Shown: in pieces, positions 35,490-44,533 of the stretch
Position numbering within the stretch: the first letter of the stretch is position 1
Layout of the letters: every line of letters starts with the position of its first letter
Assembly: GCA_022843465.1 (NCBI GenBank)
Contig: JALHNO010000026.1
Location: 6,326-61,860, forward strand
DNA: 55,535 bases
Direction: 5' to 3'
Origin: Pseudomonadota bacterium
Lineage (GTDB): Bacteria > Pseudomonadota > Gammaproteobacteria > Xanthomonadales > Ahniellaceae
The notes under the pieces: generated by a model
Databases searched by the model: none
The model's input: only the letters and a program-made list of their open reading frames with translations
Told to the model about the DNA's origin: nothing
Program-made: the position numbers and the translations under genes

Positions 35490-38198
35490 TCAGAGTGCCG
35501 CAGCGGCAAAGTCGAAATCGAGATCCTGGCTGGCAGCCTGGACAAAATTTCCCTGAATATAGTCGACTCCGGTGCTCCATAGGGCGGCAGCGCACTGGGC
35601 GTCTTCTACGCGTGGTGCCACGATGCTGATGCCGCGTTCGCGTACATGGGTGATGGTCTGGCGCAATTCGGCGCGCACCTTCGGAGTCTGACCCTCGGGG
35701 CCAGTGAAGCGCGCGGCGATCTTGATGAACTCGGTCGGCACATGGGCAAGCAACTGCAGATTGGCCATGGTCGGCTCGAACTGGGTAAGGCAAAGCTTGA
35801 CGCCAACCGCCTGCATCTGTTCGGCAAACGCCGAGGTTTGGCGGACCCGCGCGACCGCCTCAGAGGTCTCCAGCTGGAGTACCAGCTGTTCCGGGCTGGC
35901 GCGGCGGGTATCGAGCACCTGCTTGAGCCAGCTGCCGCGCTGGACATCGTTGACGCTGTCGATCGATTGGGTAACGAACAGGCGTACGTTGTGACCGTCG
36001 CGCGCGCGGTCGGCGATCACCATGGCGGCGCGCGACAGCATCCAGCGATCGACCGAGGCGGTCAGCCCGGCGCGCTCAGCGATCGGCAGCAGCGCCGATC
36101 CGGTGTAGAGCTTGCCGCCGTCGCCACGCAGGCGCAGCAGCACCTCGAACTGTTCCTCGCCGCCGCCACGCAGTGACGCAATCGGCTGGAACAGCAGCTG
36201 GAACTGGTCGTGTTTCAGGGCCGCACGAATGAGCTCGACAATCTCGGACTCTTCTCCCTCGGCGGTTTGCGTGACAGCGGTCTGGTAAAGGGTGACACGC
36301 TTGTCCGGCGATGCCCTGGCCGTGGTGCAGGCGCGTTCTGCGGCGTTGAGCAGACCAGCGGGGTCACCAAAATTCTGGTTGAAGGCCGCCAGGCCAATGC
36401 TGACGGCGAGGGTGACGGTGCGATCACCCAGTTCGAACAGGTGCGAGGTGAAGGTTTGCCGGATGCCCTCGGCATAGTCGAGCATCTGGGCCTCGTCCAG
36501 GTCCTGCACCAGCACGAAGAAGCTGGTGTCGCCATAGCGGGCGGCGTAGTCCTGCGGCCGGATCTGCTGGGCGATGAAGGCACCGGCCTGCTCCTGCAAC
36601 TGATCGAATGCGGTGAGGCCGATGCGTTCGCGGATCGTATGGGTGCCGTCTAGCATCATGAAAAGCACGCCACCGCGATCCGGCGGGCCGTGCTCCTGTG
36701 CCAGCAACTCACTGGTGCGCTCAAGCACAAAGCTGCGGTCCAGCAGGCCGGTGACCGAGTCGCGCGGATTGAGTGTCTGCGTGCGCCGGGCGGTGGCGCG
36801 GGCACGCCGCACACGATTGGTGACCGCCGAGATCAGGTGCTTGGGCCGGATCGGCTTCTCCAGATAATCGTCACCGCCCGCGCTCAGCGCATCGAATCGC
36901 TTTTCTTCATCATGCTCGCCCGAGAGGAACACGATCGGAATATTGACGAAGGCCTCACGCTCGCGGATCAGGGTGGTCAGCTCCATGCCGTCGCAATCGG
37001 GCATGTAGAGGTCCATCAGGATCAATTCGGGATCGAACGCATCGAGTTCCTCGAGCGCGGCGATCGGATCGTTGACCGCTCGGGTCTCCATGCCGGCCTT
37101 GCGCAGGATCGACTCGGCGAACAGGGCCTGGGAGCGGTCGTCCTCGATGATCAGCACCCGGAACGGTGAGGTCGATGCCGCGTCGAGCAGTTCCATGATC
37201 CGGGCGAGCACTTCGGCGTGCGGCTGCGGCAGCACGATGAAGGCGTCGGCGCCAGCGCGCATCGCACGCAGGCGCACGGCGACATCCGCGGATTCGGCGA
37301 AGCTGATCATCGACACTTTTTGCGAACTGCGGTTGCGTACCACCCGCAACACTTCACCGATCGCCTCGAGCGCGCCGACGAAAGGCGCATCCACGATCAC
37401 CATGGCCGGTGCGTAGGCACCGAGCATTTCCTTGAGCTCTTCCACAGTTTCCAGTGGATCGACCGGATAGCCGCTGGTCTCCAGATGTTGCTGGATCTCG
37501 ATCGCGAGCTCATTGCCGTCGCTGAGGTGCAGGATGCGCTTCTCCTGCGCGTGCTGCGGTGGCGCGGCGGCGGTGCGTGCGCTCGCCGCCGCCGGCTCGG
37601 CAATAGCGGTCGTGCCGGCGTGCGCGGGTTGCGCGGCTTGCGCGGGAATAGCGACCGGATTGCTCAGTACCGCGCCTGCGGGCGCCGGGCTGTTGCTCCA
37701 GCGCTGCCAATACTGGGGCGGCGGTCGCACCGATGTCGGGTAGGGTGAGCGCGATCCGGAACTGCCCTCGCGCAGTGACAGATCGCCAAGCGGAGCGCGC
37801 AGACTGGGCGCACTCTGGCGCGCGATGATCTTGCCGAGGGCGTCGAGCAGCTTGGCGAACACCTGGGTCTGTTCGGCGTCCGGCAGTCTGACGTTTTCAA
37901 TCGGCCCCGACAGCAGGCGCTCGATACCGAACAGCAGTTCGCCCGATTCCAGGATGCCATAGCGGCCACAGGCGCCGGCCAGGGTCTGCACCTCCTGATA
38001 AAGCAGGGTGAGCGCATTGATGTCCCAGCCGCCGACGCAAAGGCGCCGACCACGCTTCTGCAGCGTCTCCAGTCGCTTCGGCAGAAACTTGAGGAATGCC
38101 TGCCTCAGTTCGGCGCTTTGTTGGGCTTCATCCTGGTTGGGCATGGTCCAGTGGGCTGGGCAGTGTGGGTTGGCCGCCATCACGCGGGAATATAGCAA
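35490..38198 (-). CDS. FimX-like receiver-GGDEF-EAL protein with degenerate catalytic motifs
   Basis: 902 aa if started at 38198; ATGs at 38180 and 38144 are also possible and none has a clear ribosome-binding site. Residues ~30-100 resemble an Hpt domain, but Gln71 replaces the His (VQTLAGACGRYG). A proline/alanine linker follows. Then come a poor receiver (~220-340), a normal receiver (~345-465; D396 in LILMDLYMPD), a GGDEF domain whose motif reads GDTSF (556-560), and an EAL domain whose motif reads EVL (685-687). The late EAL metal motif DDFG is replaced by TQFE. P. aeruginosa FimX has GDSIF and EVL at these places, binds c-di-GMP and controls type IV pili. I infer a c-di-GMP receptor, not an enzyme. 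Confidence 0.85.
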   Translation of the reverse strand: MLYSRVMAANPHCPAHWTMPNQDEAQQSAELRQAFLKFLPKRLETLQKRGRRLCVGGWDINALTLLYQEVQTLAGACGRYGILESGELLFGIERLLSGPIENVRLPDAEQTQVFAKLLDALGKIIARQSAPSLRAPLGDLSLREGSSGSRSPYPTSVRPPPQYWQRWSNSPAPAGAVLSNPVAIPAQAAQPAHAGTTAIAEPAAASARTAAAPPQHAQEKRILHLSDGNELAIEIQQHLETSGYPVDPLETVEELKEMLGAYAPAMVIVDAPFVGALEAIGEVLRVVRNRSSQKVSMISFAESADVAVRLRAMRAGADAFIVLPQPHAEVLARIMELLDAASTSPFRVLIIEDDRSQALFAESILRKAGMETRAVNDPIAALEELDAFDPELILMDLYMPDCDGMELTTLIREREAFVNIPIVFLSGEHDEEKRFDALSAGGDDYLEKPIRPKHLISAVTNRVRRARATARRTQTLNPRDSVTGLLDRSFVLERTSELLAQEHGPPDRGGVLFMMLDGTHTIRERIGLTAFDQLQEQAGAFIAQQIRPQDYAARYGDTSFFVLVQDLDEAQMLDYAEGIRQTFTSHLFELGDRTVTLAVSIGLAAFNQNFGDPAGLLNAAERACTTARASPDKRVTLYQTAVTQTAEGEESEIVELIRAALKHDQFQLLFQPIASLRGGGEEQFEVLLRLRGDGGKLYTGSALLPIAERAGLTASVDRWMLSRAAMVIADRARDGHNVRLFVTQSIDSVNDVQRGSWLKQVLDTRRASPEQLVLQLETSEAVARVRQTSAFAEQMQAVGVKLCLTQFEPTMANLQLLAHVPTEFIKIAARFTGPEGQTPKVRAELRQTITHVRERGISIVAPRVEDAQCAAALWSTGVDYIQGNFVQAASQDLDFDFAAAAL

Positions 38199-38246
38199 TC
38201 AATCGGCAGCTTTCGGGCCCCCACGGGGCGGGATGCCCGCTCGCCA

Positions 38247-38657
38247 TCAAAACGGTTTGACCACCACCAGAATCACGATGCCGACCAGCAGGACTGCCGG
38301 CACTTCGTTGAAAATGCGGAACCAGCGTGCCGAACGCCGGTTGCGCCCCTCACGAAAGGCCGTCGCCAGTCGGCTGCAGGCATGGTGGTATCCCAGCAGA
38401 AGCGCCACCAGCACCAGCTTGGCATGCAGCCAGCCGTGCTTGAATCCCCAGTAGTGCAGCAGGGCAATCCCGAACAGCAAGGCCAGTGCGGCGCCGATGC
38501 CGGTGATCGTCAGCAGCCGCGATTCCATGGTGACGAACCGCTGGTAGGCAACCTCGTCGTTGACATCGACGTGATAGACGAACAGGCGCGGCAGATAGAA
38601 CAGGCCGGCGAACCAGGTGACAACAAAAATAATGTGAAGTGCTTTAAGCCAGAGCAT
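38247..38657 (-). CDS. hemJ: HemJ-type protoporphyrinogen oxidase
   Basis: 136 aa with four hydrophobic segments. The N-terminal LWLKALHIIFVVTWFAGLFYLPRL holds the conserved His (residue 8) and Arg of the HemJ/UPF0093 family, and the central segment GWLHAKLVLVALLLGYHH the conserved Lys and His; these are cited as short patterns. HemJ oxidises protoporphyrinogen IX to protoporphyrin IX in haem synthesis. Its start directly abuts the stop of the DUF4126 gene. Confidence 0.88.
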   Translation of the reverse strand: MLWLKALHIIFVVTWFAGLFYLPRLFVYHVDVNDEVAYQRFVTMESRLLTITGIGAALALLFGIALLHYWGFKHGWLHAKLVLVALLLGYHHACSRLATAFREGRNRRSARWFRIFNEVPAVLLVGIVILVVVKPF

Positions 38658-39260
38658 TCAGGCCATCTCCGGTCGATGACGGTTCTTGAAACGGCGGAAC
38701 AGGCGCAGCAGCAATACCAGCATGGCGATGCCGGCGAGGCTCGCCGCCGCCAGCAGGGCCAGTGCCCAGAACGGGTGCGCCACCACCAGCCAGAGCGCCA
38801 CCAGTACCAGACTTTCCTCGGCGAGCGAGGCACTCCAGTTGGAAACCGGCTCGGGCGAGCCATTGATCAGGGCGCGCGTGCTGCTCTTGAGGGCATGGCT
38901 GCCAAGCGCCACGCTGCCACCGAGCACGATGCCGGCGATACTGGTGCCGCCATCGGCCATCGGCAGGGCACTGGCGCCCAGGAAGGCGCCGGCAGGTACG
39001 CGCACCAGGGTGTGGATCAGATCCCAGATCGAATCGACACCGGGAATCTTGTCGGTGCCGAACTCGACCAGGGCAAGCACGCCACTGACGCCCAGTACCC
39101 AGGGCGACTGCACGACCTGCAGGTGATCGGGCAGCTGCAGCCAGCCCATCAGGCCGGCGATGCCGATACCGAACACGGTGAGGTAGACACGCACGCCAGC
39201 CAGCCAGGCGAGTGTGATGCCGATCGCAAAGGCCAGCGCGGGCGAGTTGAGGTTTTCCAT
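38658..39260 (-). CDS. DUF4126 family membrane protein
   Basis: 200 aa with about five hydrophobic segments. It shows the family features GVRVYLTVFGIGIAG, LVEFGTDKIPGVDSIWDLIHT and GGSVALGSHALKSSTRA. Function unknown. It lies zero bases upstream of hemJ, so the pair is likely co-transcribed from the spacer shared with fis. Confidence 0.83.
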   Translation of the reverse strand: MENLNSPALAFAIGITLAWLAGVRVYLTVFGIGIAGLMGWLQLPDHLQVVQSPWVLGVSGVLALVEFGTDKIPGVDSIWDLIHTLVRVPAGAFLGASALPMADGGTSIAGIVLGGSVALGSHALKSSTRALINGSPEPVSNWSASLAEESLVLVALWLVVAHPFWALALLAAASLAGIAMLVLLLRLFRRFKNRHRPEMA

Positions 39261-39438
39261 CTTGCTCAGGAGTATAGCGGCGGCTTGTCATTCTGATTGG
39301 AGCTGTTGCAAGGTTTGCCATTGATTCACAAGCCTGCGCAAATCGGAGCTGACGTGGCGCCACAGGCTCGATACACTCTTCAACCGCCCAACGATGCAGA
39401 CGTCGCGGCGGCCACTCAAAAACAACATCAATGCCGCC

Positions 39439-39720
39439 ATGAGTGCTATGCCATCCCTCCGCGTGGATTCCGTGCTTGCCAACGATTCAACCATGCCCGC
39501 GCTCGGCGACTGCGTCGCCCGCTCGCTGCGCAGCTATCTGCGCAGTGCCGGTGACCAGACTGCCTGCGACCTCTATCGCCTGGTAATGAGCGAGGTCGAG
39601 GCGCCGTTGCTGCGCGAAGTGCTGCGCCATACCGACGGCAATCTCAGCCGCGCTGCCGATCTGCTGGGCATCAGCCGGGCTACCCTGCGCAAGAAGCTGG
39701 CCGAGTACGGCTTACAATAA
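39439..39720 (+). CDS. fis: Fis family DNA-binding protein
   Basis: 93 aa from the ATG at 39439; ATGs at 39394 and 39448 are alternatives. The C-terminal helix-turn-helix [30 protein letters not shown] is the Fis/NtrC-type DNA-binding domain (given in two overlapping patterns of the family). The length fits Fis, the nucleoid protein that bends DNA and regulates rRNA and other genes. The fis-purH-purD order occurs in Xanthomonadales; dusB, the usual enterobacterial partner, is absent. Confidence 0.9.
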   Translation: MSAMPSLRVDSVLANDSTMPALGDCVARSLRSYLRSAGDQTACDLYRLVMSEVEAPLLREVLRHTDGNLSRAADLLGISRATLRKKLAEYGLQ

Positions 39721-39818
39721 GGGCATGCCGCGGGCGCTGGGCCGGCATTGACCGTCGGCGTTCGCCGCGCCGGAGCGGGGCCGTTACAATCGCCCGATTC
39801 CCCTGCAGGATGATTCTC

Positions 39819-41396
39819 ATGACCGCGTCCCAACCCGTGGCCGTGCGCCGCGCCTTGCTGTCGGTCTCCGACAAGACCGGACTGACCGAACTGGCGCAGG
39901 AACTGGCTGCGCTTGGCGTCGAACTGCTGTCGACCGGTGGCAGCGCCCGCCATCTGCGCGAGGCCGGCCTGAGCGTGCGCGATGTCAGTGAACTGACCGG
40001 CTTTCCCGAGATCATGGATGGACGCGTCAAGACCCTGCACCCGCGCGTGCACGGCGGCCTGCTCGGTCGTCTGCCGCTTGATGGCGCGGTGATGGCCGAG
40101 CACGCCATCGAGGCGATCGATCTGCTGGTGGTCAATCTGTATCCGTTCGCCGCCACCGTGGCGCGCGCCGACGTGTCGATGGACGATGCCATCGAGAACA
40201 TCGATATCGGTGGCCCGGCCATGCTGCGCGCGGCAGCAAAGAACCATGAGCGGGTCAGCGTGCTGGTCGATCCGGCCGACTATCCGACGCTGCTGCAATC
40301 CCTGCGATCCGGCGGCAACGGGCTTGCACAGCGTCGCGCCCTCGCCGCCAAGGCCTACGCACATACCGCGCGCTATGACGGCATGATCGCCGAGTGGCTG
40401 AGTGCCCGCGTCGAATCGGCTGCAGCCGAGCCCTGGCCGCGTACCTTGCATCCGGCCTATGTGCGAGCCAACACCCTGCGCTATGGCGAGAACCCGCACC
40501 AGTCGGCGGCCTTGTATCTGGATCACGATGCCGGCACCGGTATCGTCGCTACCGCGCGCATCCTGCAGGGCAAGGAGCTGTCGTACAACAATCTTGCCGA
40601 CGCCGATGCCGCACTCGAATGCGTCAAGCTGTTCGACGACGCCCCTGCCTGCGTGATCGTCAAGCATGCCAACCCCTGCGGCGCCGCGATCGGCGGCAAC
40701 CTGCTTGAAGCCTATGAGCACGCCTATGCCTGCGATCCGGTATCGGCCTTTGGTGGCATCATTGCCTTCAATCGCGAACTCGATGCCGCGACGGCGCGCG
40801 CCATACTCGGACGCCAGTTCGTCGAGGTCGTGATCGCGCCGTCGCTGGCGGCCGATGCCTTGCCGGTTTTCGCCGCCAAACCCAATGTGCGCGTGCTCGC
40901 CTGCGGTGCCTGGACGCCGGCCAGATCCGCGACGCGCGATTGCAAGCGCATTGCCGGCGGTCTGCTGGTGCAGGATCTGGATATCGATACCGTGACCGCT
41001 GCCGGGCTGCGCCAGGTCAGCAAGCGGGCGCCGAGCGCCGGTGAGACCGCCGACCTGCTGTTCGCCTGGCGGCTGGCGATGATGGTCAAGTCCAATGCCA
41101 TCGTCTATGCCCGCGACCTGCGCAGCATTGGTATCGGTGCCGGCCAGATGAGCCGGGTCATCAGCGCCCGCATTGCGGCGATGAAGGCCGAGGAGGCGGG
41201 CCTGCAGGTGCCGGGATCGGTGATGGCCTCGGATGCGTTCTTTCCGTTCCGCGATGGCATCGACGCGGCTGCTGCTGCCGGCATCAAGGCGGTGATCCAG
41301 CCCGGCGGTTCGATGCGCGATGCCGAGGTGATTGCCGCTGCCGATGAACACGGCATTGCGATGGTGTTTACCGGCATGCGCCATTTCAGGCACTGA
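39819..41396 (+). CDS. purH: Bifunctional AICAR formyltransferase / IMP cyclohydrolase
   Basis: About 525 aa. It catalyses the last two steps of IMP synthesis. The N-terminal cyclohydrolase has [44 protein letters not shown] and [16 protein letters not shown]. The C-terminal formyltransferase has [25 protein letters not shown] and the catalytic KHANPCG. The start at 39819 is favoured because AGGA precedes it by 8 nt; an ATG at 39810 is also in frame. purD follows after 15 bp. Confidence 0.96.
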   Translation: MTASQPVAVRRALLSVSDKTGLTELAQELAALGVELLSTGGSARHLREAGLSVRDVSELTGFPEIMDGRVKTLHPRVHGGLLGRLPLDGAVMAEHAIEAIDLLVVNLYPFAATVARADVSMDDAIENIDIGGPAMLRAAAKNHERVSVLVDPADYPTLLQSLRSGGNGLAQRRALAAKAYAHTARYDGMIAEWLSARVESAAAEPWPRTLHPAYVRANTLRYGENPHQSAALYLDHDAGTGIVATARILQGKELSYNNLADADAALECVKLFDDAPACVIVKHANPCGAAIGGNLLEAYEHAYACDPVSAFGGIIAFNRELDAATARAILGRQFVEVVIAPSLAADALPVFAAKPNVRVLACGAWTPARSATRDCKRIAGGLLVQDLDIDTVTAAGLRQVSKRAPSAGETADLLFAWRLAMMVKSNAIVYARDLRSIGIGAGQMSRVISARIAAMKAEEAGLQVPGSVMASDAFFPFRDGIDAAAAAGIKAVIQPGGSMRDAEVIAAADEHGIAMVFTGMRHFRH

Positions 41397-41411
41397 GCGA
41401 TGAGGCAATCG

Positions 41412-42698
41412 ATGAAAGTTCTGGTGATTGGAGCGGGTGGTCGCGAGCATGCCCTGGCCTGGAAGCTGGCGCAGAGTCCGCGCGTCAGCGAGGTGATCGT
41501 GGCGCCGGGGAATGCCGGCACCGCGACCGAGGCGCGCGTCCGCAATGCTGATGTTGCTGTCACCGATATCGACGGGCTGCTGGCACTGGCCGAGCGCGAG
41601 CAGATCGGACTGACCGTGGTCGGCCCCGAGGTACCCCTGGTCGCCGGTGTCGTGGATCGCTTCGAAGCTGCCGGATTGCGCATCTTCGGGCCGCGGCGCG
41701 GTGCCGCGCAGCTGGAAGGGTCCAAGGCTTTCGCCAAGGAGTTTCTCGCCCGCCATCGTATTCCCACCGCCGCTTACGCGGTATTCACCGAACTCGCGCC
41801 GGCGCTGGAATACGTGCGCGAACACGGTGCGCCGATCGTCATCAAGGCCGATGGCCTGGCCGCCGGCAAGGGCGTGGTCGTCGCGATGACGCGCAAGGAA
41901 GCCGAGGCCGCCCTGCGTGACATGCTGGGCGATGCCCGCCTCGGCGCTGCCGGTGCCCGTGTCGTGATCGAGGAATTTCTCGAAGGCGAAGAGGCCAGCT
42001 ACATCGTCATGTGCGATGGCGTGAATGCGCTGGCGCTCGCCACCAGCCAGGACCACAAGCGGCGTGACGATGGTGACCTCGGTCCGAACACCGGTGGCAT
42101 GGGTGCCTACTCGCCGGCTCCCGTGGTGACCGCCGAGATCGATCGTCTGGTCATGCAGCAGGTGATCCGGCCGACACTGGCGGGGATGGCGGCTGACGGC
42201 CATCGCTTCAGCGGGTTTCTTTATGCCGGCCTGATGATCGCGCCGGATGGCGGCATCCGCGTGCTGGAATTCAATGTGCGTTTTGGCGATCCGGAAACGC
42301 AACCGATCATGCTCAGACTGCAGTCCGATCTGGTCGAACTGCTGGAGGCCGGAATCGACGGACGGTTGGCCGAGGTCAGCGCACAATGGGATCCGCGTCC
42401 CGCAATCGGCGTGGTGGTGGCGGCAAGCGGATACCCGGCCGATCCGCGCAGCGGCGACGCAATTCTGGGCCTTGATGCGCCGCTGTCCGAGGACTGCAAG
42501 ATCTTCCACGCCGGAACCCGGATCAGCGAAGGCGCCGTGTGTTCCAGTGGCGGCCGGGTGCTGACCGTCTGCGCACTCGGCAGCGATCTGGTCGAGGCGC
42601 GTCAGCGTGTCTACGCTGCGCTTACTGGCATCAGCCTTGACGGTGGCTTCTACCGGCGCGACATCGGCTGGCGGGCACTGCCCGCCGCGGCCAGGTAG
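41412..42698 (+). CDS. purD: Phosphoribosylamine-glycine ligase
   Basis: 428 aa, ATP-grasp enzyme of purine synthesis. It shows KVLVIGAGGREHALAWKLAQS at the N-terminus, PEVPLVAGVVDRF, the ATP-grasp segments IVIKADGLAAGKGVVVA and NTGGMGAYSPAP, and FNVRFGDPETQ. The start at 41412 (MKVLVIG) has GAGG upstream; an ATG at 41400 adds four residues. It is co-transcribed with purH. Confidence 0.96.
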   Translation: MKVLVIGAGGREHALAWKLAQSPRVSEVIVAPGNAGTATEARVRNADVAVTDIDGLLALAEREQIGLTVVGPEVPLVAGVVDRFEAAGLRIFGPRRGAAQLEGSKAFAKEFLARHRIPTAAYAVFTELAPALEYVREHGAPIVIKADGLAAGKGVVVAMTRKEAEAALRDMLGDARLGAAGARVVIEEFLEGEEASYIVMCDGVNALALATSQDHKRRDDGDLGPNTGGMGAYSPAPVVTAEIDRLVMQQVIRPTLAGMAADGHRFSGFLYAGLMIAPDGGIRVLEFNVRFGDPETQPIMLRLQSDLVELLEAGIDGRLAEVSAQWDPRPAIGVVVAASGYPADPRSGDAILGLDAPLSEDCKIFHAGTRISEGAVCSSGGRVLTVCALGSDLVEARQRVYAALTGISLDGGFYRRDIGWRALPAAAR

Positions 42699-42716
42699 AC
42701 GTCGAGCGCGCGCCGC

Positions 42717-43541
42717 TCAGGGATCCAGAAACAAGTCCGGCAGCAGATCGGCGCCGGGCCGCACCGAATAGCCCGACAGGTCGTGAATGCCGGCTTCGGC
42801 GAGCACTTCGTCGTCGATCAGAAAACGACCGCTGCAGCTGCCGCTCGGGCGACTGAGCACGGCATGCGCAGCATCCGCCATGATCTCCGGCTTGCGACAG
42901 CGCTCGGCGTCGACGCCGGGAATCATCTTGATGGCTGCAGTCGCAATCACCGTGCGTGGCCACAGCGTATTGACCGCGATGCCGTCCGCCGCGAACTCGC
43001 GCGCCATGCCCAGTGCACACAGGCTCATGCCGTACTTCGCAATGGTGTACGCGGTATGCGGCGCAAACCACTCGGGGTTCAAGTTGGGCGGCGGCGCCAG
43101 CGTGAGGATGTGCGGATTGCTCGCCCGTTTCAGATGCGGCAGGCACTTCTGCGAGCACAGGAAGGTGCCGCGCACGTTGACCCCGAACATCAGGTCGAAG
43201 CGCTTCATCGGCGTATCGGCGGTGCCATGCAGCCAGATCGCGCTGGCATTGTTGACCAGGATGTCGATACCCCCGAAGCGCGCCACCGCAGCGGCGACCG
43301 CCGCTTCGACGTCGGCCTCTTCGCGGATGTCGCAGCGCAGGGCCAGGGCCTGGCCGCCGGCGGCTTCGACTTCGCGGGCAGCGCTGTGGATGGTGCCGGG
43401 CAATCTGGGATTGGCGACATCGCTCTTCGCTGCGATCACGATGTTGGCGCCGTCGCGCGCCGCACGCAGCGCAATGGCGAGGCCGATGCCGCGCGAGGCA
43501 CCCGTGATGAAAAGCGTCTTGCCGTGCAGTGGTGTATCCAT
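42717..43541 (-). CDS. SDR family oxidoreductase (HSDL2-like)
   Basis: 274 aa. The Rossmann NAD(P) motif TGASRGIG is at residues 14-21, NNAS follows near residue 97, and the catalytic YxxxK is present in AYTIAKYGMS. The segment LTLAPPPNLNPEWF and the LWPRTVIATAA block match the HSDL2-like SDR group, often linked to fatty-acid metabolism. The position usually holding the catalytic Ser reads Ala (LAPP). It lies 18 bp upstream of the purD stop region on the opposite strand and next to the GFA gene. The substrate is unknown. Confidence 0.87.
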   Translation of the reverse strand: MDTPLHGKTLFITGASRGIGLAIALRAARDGANIVIAAKSDVANPRLPGTIHSAAREVEAAGGQALALRCDIREEADVEAAVAAAVARFGGIDILVNNASAIWLHGTADTPMKRFDLMFGVNVRGTFLCSQKCLPHLKRASNPHILTLAPPPNLNPEWFAPHTAYTIAKYGMSLCALGMAREFAADGIAVNTLWPRTVIATAAIKMIPGVDAERCRKPEIMADAAHAVLSRPSGSCSGRFLIDDEVLAEAGIHDLSGYSVRPGADLLPDLFLDP

Positions 43542-43559
43542 GGATGGGTTCCTGATGAT

Positions 43560-43955
43560 CTATTCAGTACTTAGATGGGCCAGCGTCGCCCCTGCCTTGT
43601 CCCAGTCACGGCCGTCGAATGCTTCGATCGTGATGCTGCGCTGCGGATCTTCATCCAGGCAGCGCACATTGATATCGATGCCATCCGGGTTGGAGCGCGG
43701 CACATAGTAGGACTTGATGCCGCAATGCCCGCAGAAATAGTGACGGGCCACTCCGGTACCGAACTGGTAGCACACCATATCCGCTTCGCCCGACAATAAT
43801 CGAAACCTGGAACGCGGCACGATCCAGTGCAGGAATCCGGTCTTGCAGCAGATCGAGCAATTGCAGTCGAGCACCTCGAGATGGCGCGGGCCCTCCGCTT
43901 CGAAACGCACGCGGCCGCAGTGGCAGCCGCCGCGGTGGATCAGGGTATCGTCCAT
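43560..43955 (-). CDS. GFA family (glutathione-dependent formaldehyde-activating-like) protein
   Basis: 131 aa with a complete set of zinc ligands: GCHCGRVRF, CNCSICCKTG and FCGHCGIK. The fold is that of GFA/CENP-V proteins. A true role in formaldehyde detoxification is not established for most members. It is probably co-transcribed with the SDR gene downstream (18-bp gap). Confidence 0.9.
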   Translation of the reverse strand: MDDTLIHRGGCHCGRVRFEAEGPRHLEVLDCNCSICCKTGFLHWIVPRSRFRLLSGEADMVCYQFGTGVARHYFCGHCGIKSYYVPRSNPDGIDINVRCLDEDPQRSITIEAFDGRDWDKAGATLAHLSTE

Positions 43956-43999
43956 CTCGTCTCCTCGTTACGCTGGCCACCCAAGATTGGAGCCCACAC

Positions 44000-44485
44000 T
44001 TGAATCCTACCGTCTGGTACACCATCGCCGCGATCCTGACCCTGGTCGGATTGCTTGGCACCATCCTGCCGATGCTGCCCGGCGTGCCCCTGGTCTTCAT
44101 CGGGCTGGCACTGGCCGCCTGGGTCGACGGTTTCCAGCAGGTCAGTGGCTGGACTGTTGCCCTGCTTGGCTTTCTGACCGCGACCGCGATGCTGATCGAC
44201 TTCGCCGCCAGTGCCTTCGGTACCCGTATTGCCGGGGCCAGTCGCTGGGCATTTCTGGGTGCCGCCCTGGGCGCGATCGTCGGCATTTTCTTCGGTCCGA
44301 TCGGACTGTTCGTGGGGCCCTTCATCGGCGCCGTGGCGCTGGAAGTCTGGGCCACGCAGAACATCGAGCGTTCACTGAAGGCAGGCGTCGGTGCCAGCAT
44401 CGGCATCCTGCTCGGCGCCATCGCCAAAATCGCGCTCTCGTTCACCATGCTGGGCGTGTTTGCACTGGCCTGGTGGTGGGACTAG
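44000..44485 (+). CDS. DUF456 family membrane protein
   Basis: 161 aa, starting at TTG (44000) with GGAG 7 nt upstream; no ATG occurs in the right place. Four to five hydrophobic segments include VGLLGTILPMLPGVPLVFIGLALAAW, plus glycine-rich repeats (GAALGAIVGIFFGPIGLFVGPFIGA), typical of DUF456. Function unknown. It diverges from the GFA gene. Confidence 0.85.
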   Translation: MNPTVWYTIAAILTLVGLLGTILPMLPGVPLVFIGLALAAWVDGFQQVSGWTVALLGFLTATAMLIDFAASAFGTRIAGASRWAFLGAALGAIVGIFFGPIGLFVGPFIGAVALEVWATQNIERSLKAGVGASIGILLGAIAKIALSFTMLGVFALAWWWD

Positions 44486-44533
44486 CAGCCTGCGCGGCCC
44501 GTCGCGCCGGTCAGCGAGATAGCGCCGCTCTGC

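Noticed and set aside
39573-42509. 978-codon open frame on the minus strand
   Set aside because: It lies antiparallel to purH and purD, which are clearly real. Its composition (His/Gln/Gly-rich, no domain) is that of a shadow frame in GC-rich DNA.
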